Positions 55,543-64,000 of a DNA stretch of 64,000 bases are shown here, in pieces (the stretch's first letter is position 1; every line of letters starts with the position of its first letter). The translations under genes were made by a program, and so were the position numbers. The notes under the pieces are model-generated. The model saw nothing but the letters and a program-made list of their open reading frames with translations, made no database searches and had not been told where the DNA came from. The stretch comes from Burkholderiales bacterium. Lineage in GTDB: Bacteria > Pseudomonadota > Gammaproteobacteria > Burkholderiales > SG8-41. The stretch spans positions 186,001-250,000 of the forward strand of contig DATAJS010000010.1 in assembly GCA_036262035.1 (NCBI GenBank). The letters are read 5' to 3'.

Positions 55543-56538
55543 ATGACCGGCTTCCTCGTTTCGAAGCGCTTCATCGAGAACTTCGGCGACCGCTTCGCCG
55601 CGGCCGCCCAATCCGCCGGCATCGAGCCGCGTCTCATCCACATCCCGCCGGGCGCCGACTCGCGGCTGACGCAGCCCGAGCTCGAAGCGATCGGGGTCGC
55701 GTATCTCTCGCGCGACTTGCGTTTCTCCGATCACTTCCCCGCGTTCGGCGATTCGGTGAGCGCCGCGCCCAACCTGAAATGGGTGCACTTCGCGAGCACC
55801 GGCATCAGTCAATATGCGTGGCTGCAGGGTTTGATCGACCGCGGCGTCAAAGTGACGACCTCGGTCGGCGCGAACGGCGAGCCGGTCGGCGAGATCGCGA
55901 TCTGCGCCATGCTCATGCTCGCGCGGCGCTTTCCGCGCTGGCTCGATTCGCAGCGGCGGCACGCGTGGGAGCCGATGCGCGGCGCCGAGGTGCCGCGCGA
56001 TCTCAAAGGCCAGACGATCGTCATCGTCGGCGTCGGCACCATCGGCGCGACGCTCGCGCGGTTTTGCCGCGCGATCGGGATGCACGTGATCGGGGTGCGC
56101 AGGTCGCCTAAGCGCGACGACGACCCGGTCGACGAGATGCACCCGCTCTCCGAATTCCCGAAGCTCCTGCCGCGCGCTCACTGGGTCGTGCTCGCGTGCC
56201 CGCATACCAGCGAAACGCAGCATCTTCTCAACGCGCGAACGCTGGCGATGCTGCCCGACGGCGCGTACGTCATGAACGTGGCGCGCGGCGAGATCGCCGA
56301 TGAGCCCGCGCTGATCGGCGCGCTGCAAAGCGGGCGGCTGGGCGGCGCTTACCTCGACGTCTTCGATCGGGAGCCGCTGCCGCCGGACTCCCCGCTGTGG
56401 GGAATTCCCAACGTCATCGTCACCCCGCACAACGCGCAGGCTTCGGCGGGCAACGAGACGCGTGCTTTCGACATCTTCGCGGAGAACCTGGAAAGGCTCG
56501 AGCGGGGTGACGAGCTACGCGGCGAGCGGCACGCCTGA
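55543..56538 (+). CDS. D-2-hydroxyacid dehydrogenase (NAD(P)-dependent)
   Basis: A 331-residue oxidoreductase of the D-isomer-specific family. The Rossmann motif is VGVGTIGATLARFCRAIG near residue 165. The catalytic triad is represented by Arg in MNVARGEIADEPAL, Glu in DVFDREPLPPDS and His in VTPHNAQASAGN. It interconverts a 2-oxo acid and a D-2-hydroxy acid. It follows the lyase-like gene on the same strand, separated by a dispersed repeat. It may belong to the local carboxylic-acid pathway or act independently. Confidence 0.93.
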   Translation: MTGFLVSKRFIENFGDRFAAAAQSAGIEPRLIHIPPGADSRLTQPELEAIGVAYLSRDLRFSDHFPAFGDSVSAAPNLKWVHFASTGISQYAWLQGLIDRGVKVTTSVGANGEPVGEIAICAMLMLARRFPRWLDSQRRHAWEPMRGAEVPRDLKGQTIVIVGVGTIGATLARFCRAIGMHVIGVRRSPKRDDDPVDEMHPLSEFPKLLPRAHWVVLACPHTSETQHLLNARTLAMLPDGAYVMNVARGEIADEPALIGALQSGRLGGAYLDVFDREPLPPDSPLWGIPNVIVTPHNAQASAGNETRAFDIFAENLERLERGDELRGERHA

Positions 56539-56595
56539 CGAACCGTAAGTCCTTAAAGTAACGGGATTTCCCGATTCCGCCCCGCACCGCCGCGC

Positions 56596-56601
56596 TATAA
56601 T
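56596..56601 (+). promoter_or_regulatory. Putative -10 box upstream of hemA
   Basis: A perfect TATAAT, 31 nt before the hemA start. The -35 region (about 56573-56578, GATTCC) is weak. Confidence 0.5.
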
Positions 56602-56631
56602 GTGAGGCCTTCGCCTTGCCGGCACGCCCGC

Positions 56632-57882
56632 ATGCAGCTTTTCACCTTCGGCCTGAACCACCAGACCGCGCCGCTCGACGTGCGCGAGCGGGTGGTATTC
56701 AACGCCGAGACGGTCGAGTCGGCGCTGCGCGACCTCGTCGACCGCCAGCGGGCGAAGGAAGCCGCGATCATCTCCACGTGCAACCGCACCGAGGTGTATT
56801 GCAGCACCGACGACGCGCGCGCCGCGGTGAGCTGGCTCGCGGACTACCACCACATGAAGCCGCAGCAGCTCGACGCCTATCTCTACCGCTACCCGCAGGA
56901 CCAGGCGGTGAAGCACGCGTTCCGCGTCGCGAGCGGGCTCGACTCGCTGGTGCTCGGCGAGCCGCAGATCCTCGGGCAGTTCAAGGACGCGGTGAGGAGC
57001 GCGGAGCACGCCGGCACGCTGGGGCTGGTGCTGAACAAGCTCTTCCAGCGCACGTTCTCGGTCGCGAAGACGGTGCGCTCGGAGACCGAGATCGGCGCAT
57101 CGACCGTGTCGATGGCGTCGGCCGCGGTGAAGCTCGCCGAGCGCATCTATCCGAGCATCGCCGAAGCCAACGTGATGTTCGTCGGCGCCGGAGAGATGAT
57201 CGAGCTGTGCGCCGCGCACTTCGCCGCGCAGCGTCCGCGCCGCCTCACCTACGCCAACCGCACCGAATCCCGCGCGCAAGGCTTGGCCGAGCGCTTCACC
57301 GGGCGCGTGATCTCGCTCGAGGACCTGCCCGGCGAGATCCCGATGCACGACATTATCGTGTGCTCCACCGCGGCGCCCCTGCCGCTCATCGGCAAGGGTC
57401 TGGTCGAGAGCGCGCTCAAGGCGCGCAAGCACCGCCCGATGCTGATGTTCGACCTCGCGGTGCCGCGCGACATCGAGGCCGAGGTCGCGTCGCTCGCCGA
57501 CGTCTTTCTCTACACCGTCGACGACCTGGGCAAGATGGCCCGCGAAGGCCTGGACGTCCGCCAGCAGGCGGTCAAGCAGGCCGAAGTCATCATCGACAAC
57601 CACGTGACCGAGTTCATGCACTGGCTCGCCGGCCGCAACGCGGTGCCGGTGATCCGGGCGCTGCGCGACAGCGCCGAGCGCGCGCGTCGCAACGAGCTCG
57701 AGCGCGCTCAGCGCAGGCTCGCCGCGGGCGAGGATCCGCAGCGCGTGCTCGACGAGCTTTCGCGCGGTCTCACCAACAAGCTGATGCACGCGCCGACGCA
57801 AGCGCTGAATCAGGCGACGAACGACGAGCGCGAGGCGCTGACGGCCACCCTGTCGCGCCTGTACCATCTGAACCCTGAATGA
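56632..57882 (+). CDS. hemA: Glutamyl-tRNA reductase
   Basis: A 416-residue enzyme that reduces glutamyl-tRNA(Glu) to glutamate-1-semialdehyde, the first step of C5-type haem synthesis. The nucleophile Cys50 lies in [25 protein letters not shown] and the NADPH-binding [18 protein letters not shown] block near residue 185 are present, with the C-terminal dimerisation helices at the end. The ATG at 56632 gives the E. coli-like N-terminus [14 protein letters not shown]. The stop overlaps the prfA start by 4 nt. The arrangement hemA-prfA-prmC-grxD is common in betaproteobacteria. Confidence 0.97.
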   Translation: MQLFTFGLNHQTAPLDVRERVVFNAETVESALRDLVDRQRAKEAAIISTCNRTEVYCSTDDARAAVSWLADYHHMKPQQLDAYLYRYPQDQAVKHAFRVASGLDSLVLGEPQILGQFKDAVRSAEHAGTLGLVLNKLFQRTFSVAKTVRSETEIGASTVSMASAAVKLAERIYPSIAEANVMFVGAGEMIELCAAHFAAQRPRRLTYANRTESRAQGLAERFTGRVISLEDLPGEIPMHDIIVCSTAAPLPLIGKGLVESALKARKHRPMLMFDLAVPRDIEAEVASLADVFLYTVDDLGKMAREGLDVRQQAVKQAEVIIDNHVTEFMHWLAGRNAVPVIRALRDSAERARRNELERAQRRLAAGEDPQRVLDELSRGLTNKLMHAPTQALNQATNDEREALTATLSRLYHLNPE

Positions 57883-58970
57883 AGCCCAGCATCGCAAACA
57901 AACTGACGCAGCTCACGCATCGCCTCGACGAGCTCAACGCGCTCCTCGCGTCGAGCGACGTCGCAGCCGACATGGACAACTTTCGCAAGCTCTCGCGCGA
58001 GCACGCCGAGATCGGCCCGGTCGTCGACCTCTACCGCTCGTACACGAGCGCCGAGGACGACCTGAAGACCGCGCAGGAGATGGCGCAGGACCCCGCCAGC
58101 CGCGAGTTCGCCGAAAGCGAGATCAAGGACACGCGCGAGCGCCTCGTCGCGCTCGAGCTCGAGCTCCAGAAGCAGCTCCTGCCCAAGGACCCGAACGACG
58201 AGCGCAACATCTTTCTCGAGATCCGCGCCGGCACCGGCGGCGAGGAATCGGCGCTGTTCGCCGCGGACTTGTTCCGCATGTACACGCGTTTCGCCGAGCG
58301 CAACCGCTGGCAGGTCGAGGTGATATCGCAAAGTGCCTCGGACATGGGCGGTTTTCGCGAGATCATTGCGCGCATCGCCGGCGCGGGCGCGTACTCGCGG
58401 CTGAAGTTCGAGTCGGGCGCGCATCGGGTCCAGCGGGTTCCGGATACCGAAACACAGGGGCGCATCCACACTTCAGCGTGTACGGTCGCCGTGCTGCCGG
58501 AAGCGGGCGAAGTGCAGGACGTGGTATTGAATCCCGCAGAGATTAAGATCGATACTTTCCGCGCTTCGGGCGCGGGCGGGCAGCACGTCAACAAGACAGA
58601 TTCGGCGGTGCGCATCACGCACCTGCCGACGGGGACGGTCGTCGAATGCCAGGACGACCGATCGCAACACAAGAACAAGGCGCGGGCGATGGCGGTGCTC
58701 GCAGCCCGCATCAAGGACAAGCAGGTCAGGGAGCAGCAGAATCAGCTCGCCGCGACCCGCAAGTCGCTGGTGGGCAGCGGCGACCGCTCGGAGCGTATCC
58801 GCACCTACAACTTTCCGCAGGGCCGCGTGACCGACCATCGTATCAACCTCACCCTATACCGAATCGCCGCGATCATGGACGGCGACCTCGACGAACTGAC
58901 CGACGCGCTGCAGGCCGAGCACCAGGCCGAGCAGCTCGCACAGCTTTCCGAAGAAGCGGCGGCGGCATGA
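57879..58970 (+). CDS. prfA: Peptide chain release factor 1
   Basis: A 363-residue termination factor for UAA and UAG. The GGQ motif occurs in [18 protein letters not shown] near residue 232; its Gln is the target of PrmC, encoded next. The codon-recognition segment reads [18 protein letters not shown], where the usual P-[AVE]-T tripeptide is P-D-T. It overlaps hemA by 4 nt and prmC by 4 nt. Confidence 0.98.
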   Translation: MKPSIANKLTQLTHRLDELNALLASSDVAADMDNFRKLSREHAEIGPVVDLYRSYTSAEDDLKTAQEMAQDPASREFAESEIKDTRERLVALELELQKQLLPKDPNDERNIFLEIRAGTGGEESALFAADLFRMYTRFAERNRWQVEVISQSASDMGGFREIIARIAGAGAYSRLKFESGAHRVQRVPDTETQGRIHTSACTVAVLPEAGEVQDVVLNPAEIKIDTFRASGAGGQHVNKTDSAVRITHLPTGTVVECQDDRSQHKNKARAMAVLAARIKDKQVREQQNQLAATRKSLVGSGDRSERIRTYNFPQGRVTDHRINLTLYRIAAIMDGDLDELTDALQAEHQAEQLAQLSEEAAAA

Positions 58971-59794
58971 GTCCTTACACCTCAGGCGAGATGCTCAGAG
59001 AAGCGACCGACCGTATCGGCGCGCTCGATGCACGCGTGCTGCTCGCTCACGTCACCGGGCGCAGCGCGGCGGAGCTCGCGGCGCACCCCGAGATCCAGAT
59101 GCGCGAGCAGCAGGAAACGACCTATCGCGAGCTCGTCGAGCGCCGTGCCGCCGGCGAGCCGGTGGCCTACCTCACCGGCAACCGCGAGTTCTACGGCCGC
59201 CAGTTCAAGGTGAGCCCGGCGGTGCTGATCCCGCGACCCGAGACCGAGCTCCTCGTCGACTGCGCGCTGGAGCGACTCCCGCGGGACGCGGCTGCGCGCG
59301 TGCTCGACGTGGGCACCGGCAGCGGCTGCGTGGCGATCTCGATTGCGAGCGAGCGCTCACGTGCAAAAGTGCTGGCTCTCGACAAATCGCAGGAAGCGCT
59401 CGCGATGGCGCGTCGCAACGCCTACGAGCTGCACGTCGGCAACGTCGGATTCCTCGGCAGCGAAGGCCTGAGCGGGCTGCGCGACGAGCACTTCGACATG
59501 ATCGTCTCCAATCCGCCGTACGTCGCGTCCAACGACGCCCATCTCGGCGAAGGCGATCTGCGCTTCGAGCCGCGCGTGGCGCTCGACGGCGGGGTCGACG
59601 GCCTCGCCCTGATGCGCCGGCTGGTGACCGAGGCCCCCAAATACCTCGTTCCGGGCGGCTGGCTGCTCGTCGAGCACGGCCACGACCAGGGCCGCGCCGT
59701 GCGCGCGCTGTTCGAGGCGGCCGGCTACCGCGACATCTTCACCGAGCCGGATCTCGCGGACATCGAGCGCGTCACCGGCGGCCGCTACCAGTAG
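58967..59794 (+). CDS. prmC: Release factor glutamine methyltransferase
   Basis: A 275-residue SAM-dependent enzyme that methylates the Gln of the GGQ motif in RF1 and RF2. The N-terminal helical domain (to about 75) is followed by the Rossmann fold with [18 protein letters not shown] near 105 and the N-P-P-Y motif in [16 protein letters not shown] near 182. [19 protein letters not shown] is typical. The start overlaps the prfA stop (ATGA). Confidence 0.97.
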   Translation: MSPYTSGEMLREATDRIGALDARVLLAHVTGRSAAELAAHPEIQMREQQETTYRELVERRAAGEPVAYLTGNREFYGRQFKVSPAVLIPRPETELLVDCALERLPRDAAARVLDVGTGSGCVAISIASERSRAKVLALDKSQEALAMARRNAYELHVGNVGFLGSEGLSGLRDEHFDMIVSNPPYVASNDAHLGEGDLRFEPRVALDGGVDGLALMRRLVTEAPKYLVPGGWLLVEHGHDQGRAVRALFEAAGYRDIFTEPDLADIERVTGGRYQ

Positions 59795-59815
59795 CGCGGG
59801 CCCCCCGGCCTGCGC

Positions 59816-59821
59816 TACAAT
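59816..59821 (+). promoter_or_regulatory. Putative -10 box upstream of grxD
   Basis: TACAAT, 29 nt before the ATG. The same CTACAAT word precedes tRNA-Ala and the gene at 23289. Confidence 0.4.
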
Positions 59822-59850
59822 ATCCGACAAACTTACTCGGGTAATCGGAC

Positions 59851-60159
59851 ATGAGCATCCAGGACACCATCAAAGACCAGGTCACGAAGAACAAGGTCGT
59901 GCTGTACATGAAGGGCACCGCGGATTTCCCTCAGTGCGGCTTCTCGGCCAACGCCTGCAACATCCTGCGCGCGTGCGGCGTCGAAGACTTCTACACGGTC
60001 AACGTGCTGGAAGATCCGGAGATCCGCCAGGGCATCAAGGAATACGCGAACTGGCCGACGATCCCCCAACTCTACGTCAAGGGCGAGTTCGTCGGCGGCT
60101 CCGACATCATGATGGAGATGTACCGCAACGGAGAGCTGCAGAAGGTGCTGCAGGAGTAG
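59851..60159 (+). CDS. grxD: Monothiol glutaredoxin (Grx4 type)
   Basis: A 102-residue CGFS glutaredoxin. The active site is C29-G-F-S32 in DFPQCGFSANACNIL; the glutathione- and cluster-binding WPTIPQLYVKGEFVGGSDI follows. Proteins of this type carry a glutathione-ligated [2Fe-2S] cluster between subunits and deliver it to Fe-S proteins. It lies 56 bp after prmC and may be read from its own promoter. Confidence 0.97.
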   Translation: MSIQDTIKDQVTKNKVVLYMKGTADFPQCGFSANACNILRACGVEDFYTVNVLEDPEIRQGIKEYANWPTIPQLYVKGEFVGGSDIMMEMYRNGELQKVLQE

Positions 60160-60161
60160 TT

Positions 60162-60251
60162 GTAGCGCAGGCGCCCTCGCCTGCATCCGGCTTGCGGCCT
60201 TTCAAGCAGGCGAGGCGCCCTTCGACAGGCTCAGGACAGGCCTGCGCTACG
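60162..60251. repeat. Dispersed repeat (GTAGCGCAGGC / CTGTCGAAGGGCGCC family), copy 2
   Basis: TGTAGCGCAGGCGCCCTCGC at the left and GGCCTGCGCTACGC at the right are complementary outer arms. Inside are GCAGGCGAGGCGCCCTTCG and ACAGGCTCAGGACAGG, the reverse complement of the module at 16457-16545. It lies between the convergent grxD and TauE genes. Confidence 0.7.
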
Positions 60252-61011
60252 CAAGCGCGTACTGCGCGCACAGCAGCACCGCGATCGCGGCGAGCGCGCG
60301 CTTGAGCCACTTGCGATACGTCGTCGCGTCGAGCTTCTCCCGTACCGTCGTCCCGTACCACGCCCCCGCCGTCGACAACACCATCAGCGGCACCGTCGCG
60401 AGCCACTGCGCGGCGGGCACGCCGCCGTGCGTCGCGAGCGTCGCGAACTGCATCGACTTGCCTGCGATGAAGCAGATGTTGAGCGCCTGCACCAGCATCG
60501 CCGGCGTGAGCCCGAGCGCGAGGTAGTAGATCACCAGCGGCGGCGCCGCGACGTTGGCGGTGCCTTCCGACAGGCCCGCCGCCAGCCCGAACACCAGCCC
60601 GAATGCGCGCGGGTTGCGTTTCACCAGCGGCCATTCGGCGCGGCCCAGCCTTTCGAGGTTGAGGTAGACCACGATCATCGCGGCGAGCAGCAGCGCGTAC
60701 GGGAAGCCGGGAAACGCGACGAAGAGCCGCGTGCCGACCGCGGATCCGCAGAGCGCGAGCAGCGGCATCGGCCAGAACCGCGCGATCGCATCCTTCAGGT
60801 GCGGCGCGCGCGCCAGGACCAGCACGATCGTGGCGGCGCACGGCAACAGCACGACGATCACCGCGGTCCGGATGTCGGTCGCCATCGCGATGAGCGGCGT
60901 CGCGACGATCGGAAAGCCCAGGCCGAGCGCGCCCTGCATGAAGCCCGCGACGAGCATCACGAGCGCGATCCAGCAGAGCACGAGGGGGGTGAGGTTTTCG
61001 AATCCGGCCAT
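60247..61011 (-). CDS. TauE/SafE (TSUP) family membrane protein
   Basis: A 254-residue transporter with about eight transmembrane segments. The first repeat has FMQGALGLGFPIVATPLIAM, and the second has GLAAGLSEGTANVAAPPLV near residue 150, matching the family's two internal repeats. Members export sulfite, sulfoacetate or related organosulfur anions, or import substrates for C-C bond cleavage pathways. Convergent with grxD and divergent from the BPSS1780-type gene. Substrate unknown. Confidence 0.92.
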   Translation of the reverse strand: MAGFENLTPLVLCWIALVMLVAGFMQGALGLGFPIVATPLIAMATDIRTAVIVVLLPCAATIVLVLARAPHLKDAIARFWPMPLLALCGSAVGTRLFVAFPGFPYALLLAAMIVVYLNLERLGRAEWPLVKRNPRAFGLVFGLAAGLSEGTANVAAPPLVIYYLALGLTPAMLVQALNICFIAGKSMQFATLATHGGVPAAQWLATVPLMVLSTAGAWYGTTVREKLDATTYRKWLKRALAAIAVLLCAQYALA

Positions 61012-61096
61012 CGTCGTTGGCGTTGTGCGGCGGCGCTCGCGCGCGAGCGGAGGTTATACACTACGGGTCGACGCCGAGAACCAAAAAGGGGAGACC

Positions 61097-61882
61097 ATGG
61101 CCGAGATGGAAAATCCGTATCAGACACCGGCCGCGCACGTCGCCGACGTGCTCGATGACGCGGCGCCCGACAGCGCCTACATCGAAGGCGGTCGCGCGGT
61201 CGCCGCCGGCCGCGGTTTCGCCTGGATACGCGAAGGCTGGGACATCTTCCGCCGGCAATGGGGCATGTGGCTCGTGCTGGTCGTCATCTTCGTGCTGATC
61301 TTCGTCGGCATCGGCTTCATCCCGGTCCTCAACCTGCTGATCACGTTCTTCCTGCCGGTGTTCGTCGCGGGCCTCATGACGGGCTGCCAGCACGTCGCGC
61401 GCGGCGGCGAGCTCGAGCTCGCGCACCTCTTCGCGGGTTTCCGCCGCAACACCGGGCAGCTCGTGCTCGTCGGCATCATCGGCTTCGTGCTCGCGTTCGT
61501 CGCGGCCATCCCGATCAGCCTGGTCGTCGGCCTGACCGCGTGGGGCGCCGCCGCCAGCAGCGCCAATCCGCTGGCCGCGTTCGGCGTGGGCACCCTCATC
61601 GCCGGCCTCGTCACGCTCGCGCTGCTCATCCCGATCAACATGGCGATGTGGTTCGCGCCTTCGCTGGTGATGCTGCAGGACCAGAGCGCGCCGCGCGCCA
61701 TCGGCCAGAGCTTCAGGGGCTGCATCAAGAACATCGTCCCTTTTCTGCTGTACGGCGTGATCGCGTTCCTCATGGGGATCGTCGCGACGCTGACCTTCGG
61801 CCTCGCGTGGTTCGTGTTCGGCCCCGTGCTGCTCTGCTCGGTCTACGCCGGCTACCGCGACATCTTCTTCGCGCCGCGATGA
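61097..61882 (+). CDS. BPSS1780-type membrane protein
   Basis: A 261-residue inner-membrane protein. A polar N-terminus (MAEMENPYQTPAAHV, then GGRAVAAGRGFAWIREGW) precedes five or six hydrophobic segments. The combination of NPYQTPAA and a W-x-x-F-R-R-Q-W motif before the first helix is the hallmark of the BPSS1780 family of betaproteobacteria. Function unknown. The ATG at 61097 is preceded by AAGGGGAGA. It is first of a membrane-protein operon, 27 bp before the RDD gene. Confidence 0.9.
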   Translation: MAEMENPYQTPAAHVADVLDDAAPDSAYIEGGRAVAAGRGFAWIREGWDIFRRQWGMWLVLVVIFVLIFVGIGFIPVLNLLITFFLPVFVAGLMTGCQHVARGGELELAHLFAGFRRNTGQLVLVGIIGFVLAFVAAIPISLVVGLTAWGAAASSANPLAAFGVGTLIAGLVTLALLIPINMAMWFAPSLVMLQDQSAPRAIGQSFRGCIKNIVPFLLYGVIAFLMGIVATLTFGLAWFVFGPVLLCSVYAGYRDIFFAPR

Positions 61883-61909
61883 GCGGCGGCGCGACGTCGT
61901 GATCCACCC

Positions 61910-62602
61910 GTGGCGCCCGCGCTCGACACCGTCCGCTCCATCACCACGCCCGAAGGCATAGAGCTCGAGCTCAAGCTCGCCGGGCCGGTGCCGCGCGCAT
62001 GCGCCTGGGCCATCGATCTCGCGGTGCGCGCGGGCATCCTCATCGCGATCTCGGTGGTCCTCGGCCAGCTCGGCAAACTCGGCATGGGCCTCATGCTGAT
62101 CTGCATCTTTCTCGTCGAATGGCTGTATCCGGCGGTGTGCGAGCTTAAGTTCGACGGCGCGACGCCGGGCAAGAAGCTCATGCGCCTGCGCGTGGTGAAC
62201 GACGACGGCACGCCGGTGACGCTCGCGGCCGCGGTCGTTCGCAATCTCCTGCGCACGGTCGATTTCCTCCCTTTCATGTACGGCGTGGGGCTCGCGTCGA
62301 TGCTGATCAACCGCGAGTTCAGGCGCCTGGGCGATCTCGTCGCGCAGACCGTCGTCGTCTACCGTCAGGAGCCGCGGCACGCCGCGGCGATCCCCGACGC
62401 GCCGCCGCTGGCGCCGCCGCGCCCGCTCACGGTGGAAGAGGCGCACGCCATCGTCGAGTTCGCCGAGCGCTCGCGCGAGCTCACGCCGGAGCGCGCCGCG
62501 GAGCTCGCGAGCATCGTCCGGAATCTCACCGGCGCGAGCGGTCCGGCCGCGCGCGAGCGCCTGCTGCGCATGGCCAACCATCTGGTGGGGCGCTCGCCGT
62601 GA
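61910..62602 (+). CDS. RDD family membrane protein
   Basis: A 230-residue protein starting with GTG. The RDD domain covers about residues 15-150. PRACAWAIDLAVRAGI contains the characteristic Arg and Asp near the first helix. FDGATPGKKLMRLRVV follows, and REFRRLGDLVAQTVVV is the final block. The last 75 residues are a soluble helical tail (LTVEEAHAIVEFAERSREL). The family may act in ion or small-molecule transport. It overlaps the next gene by 4 nt and commonly pairs with SpoIIM-like proteins. Confidence 0.9.
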   Translation: MAPALDTVRSITTPEGIELELKLAGPVPRACAWAIDLAVRAGILIAISVVLGQLGKLGMGLMLICIFLVEWLYPAVCELKFDGATPGKKLMRLRVVNDDGTPVTLAAAVVRNLLRTVDFLPFMYGVGLASMLINREFRRLGDLVAQTVVVYRQEPRHAAAIPDAPPLAPPRPLTVEEAHAIVEFAERSRELTPERAAELASIVRNLTGASGPAARERLLRMANHLVGRSP

Positions 62603-63573
62603 AGCAGCACGTGTTCGAAGCGCGCTACGGCGCCGAGTGGGACGCGTTCGAGGCGTGGCTCGCGCGCCGCGAAAGCGGCACTAAGGAAGGCCCGCCGCCG
62701 ATTCCCGACGTCGAGATTCCGCAGCGCTATCGGCGCCTCTGCCATCAGCTCGCGATCGCACGCGATCGCCGCTACGCCACCGACATCGTCGACCGGCTGC
62801 ACGACATCGCGATCGAAGTGCACCAGGTGCTCTACGGCGGCCGCACGCGGCACGACCATGCGTGGCTGGGCTACATCCTCGGCGGCTTCGCGCGCTGCGT
62901 GCGCTCGCAGCGACGGCTCGCGCTCGCGGCGATCCTGCTGTTCTTCGTGCCGTTCGCGCTGATGGTCGCCCTCGCGCAGGTCTATCCCGACGCGGTGTAC
63001 TACGTGATGCCCGGCCACAACCTCGCGGAGTTCGAGCAGATGTACGGCCCCGGCGCGAGCCGGCTCGGCCGGCGCGGCGCCGAGTCCGATTTCTACATGT
63101 TCGGCTACTACATCTTCAACAACGTGAGCATCGCGTTCCAGACCTTCGCCGGCGGGCTCGTGTTCGCGCTCGGCACGGTCGTCGTGCTCGTCATCAACGG
63201 CGTGATGATCGGCGCGGTCGCCGGACATGTCACCGCGATCGGTTACGGCCCGGCATTCTGGTCTTTCGTCGCCGGCCACAGCGCGTTCGAGCTCGGCGGC
63301 ATCGTGCTCTCGGGCGCGGCGGGGCTGCGCCTGGGATCGGCGCTGGTCTCGCCGGGGCAGCTCACCCGCAAGGAAGCGCTCGCGGTGGCGGGGCGCGACG
63401 CGGCGGGCATCATGTACGGCGTCGCGGGCATGATCGTCGCGGCCGCGTTCATCGAGGCCTTCTGGTCGGCGAACACCGACATCGCGCACGCGATCAAGTA
63501 CGGCGTCGGCATCGCGCTCGTCGCGATCACGATCGGCTATTTCATTTCCGCGGGGCGCGCGCGTGCAGCTTGA
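62599..63573 (+). CDS. SpoIIM-family (stage II sporulation protein M-like) membrane protein
   Basis: A 324-residue protein. A soluble N-terminal helical part of about 100 residues (EWDAFEAWLARRESG; YRRLCHQLAIARDRRYATD) precedes six or so transmembrane helices. The family core includes FGYYIFNNVSIAFQTFAGG and FVAGHSAFELGGIVLSGAA. In non-sporulating bacteria such genes sit with RDD proteins in membrane-stress or MoxR-type clusters; the molecular role is unknown. Overlaps its neighbours at both ends (4 nt upstream, 11 nt downstream). Confidence 0.9.
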   Translation: MKQHVFEARYGAEWDAFEAWLARRESGTKEGPPPIPDVEIPQRYRRLCHQLAIARDRRYATDIVDRLHDIAIEVHQVLYGGRTRHDHAWLGYILGGFARCVRSQRRLALAAILLFFVPFALMVALAQVYPDAVYYVMPGHNLAEFEQMYGPGASRLGRRGAESDFYMFGYYIFNNVSIAFQTFAGGLVFALGTVVVLVINGVMIGAVAGHVTAIGYGPAFWSFVAGHSAFELGGIVLSGAAGLRLGSALVSPGQLTRKEALAVAGRDAAGIMYGVAGMIVAAAFIEAFWSANTDIAHAIKYGVGIALVAITIGYFISAGRARAA

Positions 63574-64000
63574 CCGACTGGCGTTGCGCCTGCGCCGCCG
63601 GCGTCCGTGGGAGGCGGGCGACCTCGGCTGCCGCATGGTGCAGACCTGGTGGCGCCCGCTCATGGCGGCGTGGCTGACGGCCTACGTGCCGGTCGCGGTC
63701 GCGGTGTACGTCGCGCTGCGCGAGCATCCGGCGGTCGCGATCGCCATCGTGTGGTGGCTGAAGCCGCTCTTCGACCGCGTCGCGCTCGAAGTGCTGTCGC
63801 GCGCGGTGTTCGGCGAGGTGCTCAGCCCCCTCGCCGCCCTGCGCGCACTGCGCGATACGCCGGGTATCGTCGCGAGCCTCACCATCTATCGCTTCGATCC
63901 GGCGCGCGCCTTCAACCTGCCGGTGCCGCACCTCGAGCGCCTGCGCGGCCGTGCCGCGCGCGAGCGCTCGCGCTCGCTCGGGCGGCGCGGGCGCGGTGCG
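63563..64000 (+). CDS. Membrane protein, partial (runs off the right edge)
   Basis: An open frame from the GTG at 63563, overlapping the SpoIIM-like stop by 11 nt, with no stop before the window ends (146 codons seen). It starts with a basic segment (QLDRLALRLRRRRPWEAGD). Hydrophobic segments follow (PLMAAWLTAYVPVAVAVYV; HPAVAIAIVWWLKPLFDRV). It is the fourth gene of the BPSS1780-RDD-SpoIIM operon and probably an unknown membrane protein of the same cluster. Completeness and domain content lie outside the window. Confidence 0.75.
   Translation, partial: MQLDRLALRLRRRRPWEAGDLGCRMVQTWWRPLMAAWLTAYVPVAVAVYVALREHPAVAIAIVWWLKPLFDRVALEVLSRAVFGEVLSPLAALRALRDTPGIVASLTIYRFDPARAFNLPVPHLERLRGRAARERSRSLGRRGRGA

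Overview
The window is 64 kb of GC-rich, densely coded chromosome, most likely from a betaproteobacterium of or near the order Burkholderiales. Several features point that way: five Bug (TctC-like) periplasmic binding proteins, the order hemA-prfA-prmC-grxD, a ubiC-ubiA-ubiD ubiquinone operon, a BPSS1780-type membrane protein, a PEP-CTERM protein, and groESL under a perfect CIRCE operator. No replication origin, CRISPR array, intact transposase or integrase was seen. Species cannot be named from the sequence.

Layout. 0-6.6 kb: a branched-chain amino-acid type binding lipoprotein, a small cytochrome c, a thioredoxin-domain YyaL protein, ilvD, lgt and tRNA-Ala(CGC). 6.8-11.5 kb: an orphan GspE/PilB-type ATPase, a pair of acyl-CoA dehydrogenases and a TPR protein. 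11.5-16.5 kb: recG followed by tightly overlapping ubiC-ubiA-ubiD. 16.5-20 kb: an outer-membrane barrel, a PBP4-type peptidase and bioA. 20-23.6 kb: an unknown protein, groES-groEL and two small proteins. 24.0-26.5 kb: tRNA-Phe and a small AT-richer islet. The islet is closed by a repeat of the tRNA 3' end and carries a PEP-CTERM protein, a YegP-like protein and an internally deleted SRAP (YedK) gene. 26.5-36 kb: a JmjC/cupin oxygenase, a CheY-like receiver, DUF952, a Bug protein, a transglutaminase/TPR protein, an M35-type metalloprotease pair, a GIY-YIG protein and a CoA-transferase. 36-43 kb: small proteins, an IHF-alpha homologue, an FAH-family enzyme, 3-hydroxyacyl-CoA dehydrogenase, an M14 carboxypeptidase and an exported methyltransferase-like protein.

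43.1-56.5 kb is the most coherent accessory region. An IclR regulator heads a long minus-strand array: Bug, CitE-like lyase, MmgE/PrpD, a pyruvate-carboxyltransferase-like TIM barrel, Bug, Bug, two-hotdog acyl-CoA hydratase, CaiB/BaiF CoA-transferase and Bug. A methylisocitrate-lyase-like enzyme and a 2-hydroxyacid dehydrogenase diverge from it. The combination of CoA-transferase, hydratase and CitE-type lyase resembles the known itaconate route (itaconyl-CoA, then citramalyl-CoA, then pyruvate plus acetyl-CoA). I infer a pathway for a branched C5/C6 di- or tricarboxylic acid whose substrate is unknown.

56.6-64 kb returns to housekeeping genes (hemA, prfA, prmC, grxD), a TauE/SafE exporter and a membrane-protein operon (BPSS1780, RDD, SpoIIM-like) that runs off the right edge.

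Intergenic spaces are rich in dispersed palindromic repeats of at least five families. One family supplies the signal-peptide codons of a Bug protein, and another forms paired G-quadruplex-capable tracts between genes of the catabolic array.
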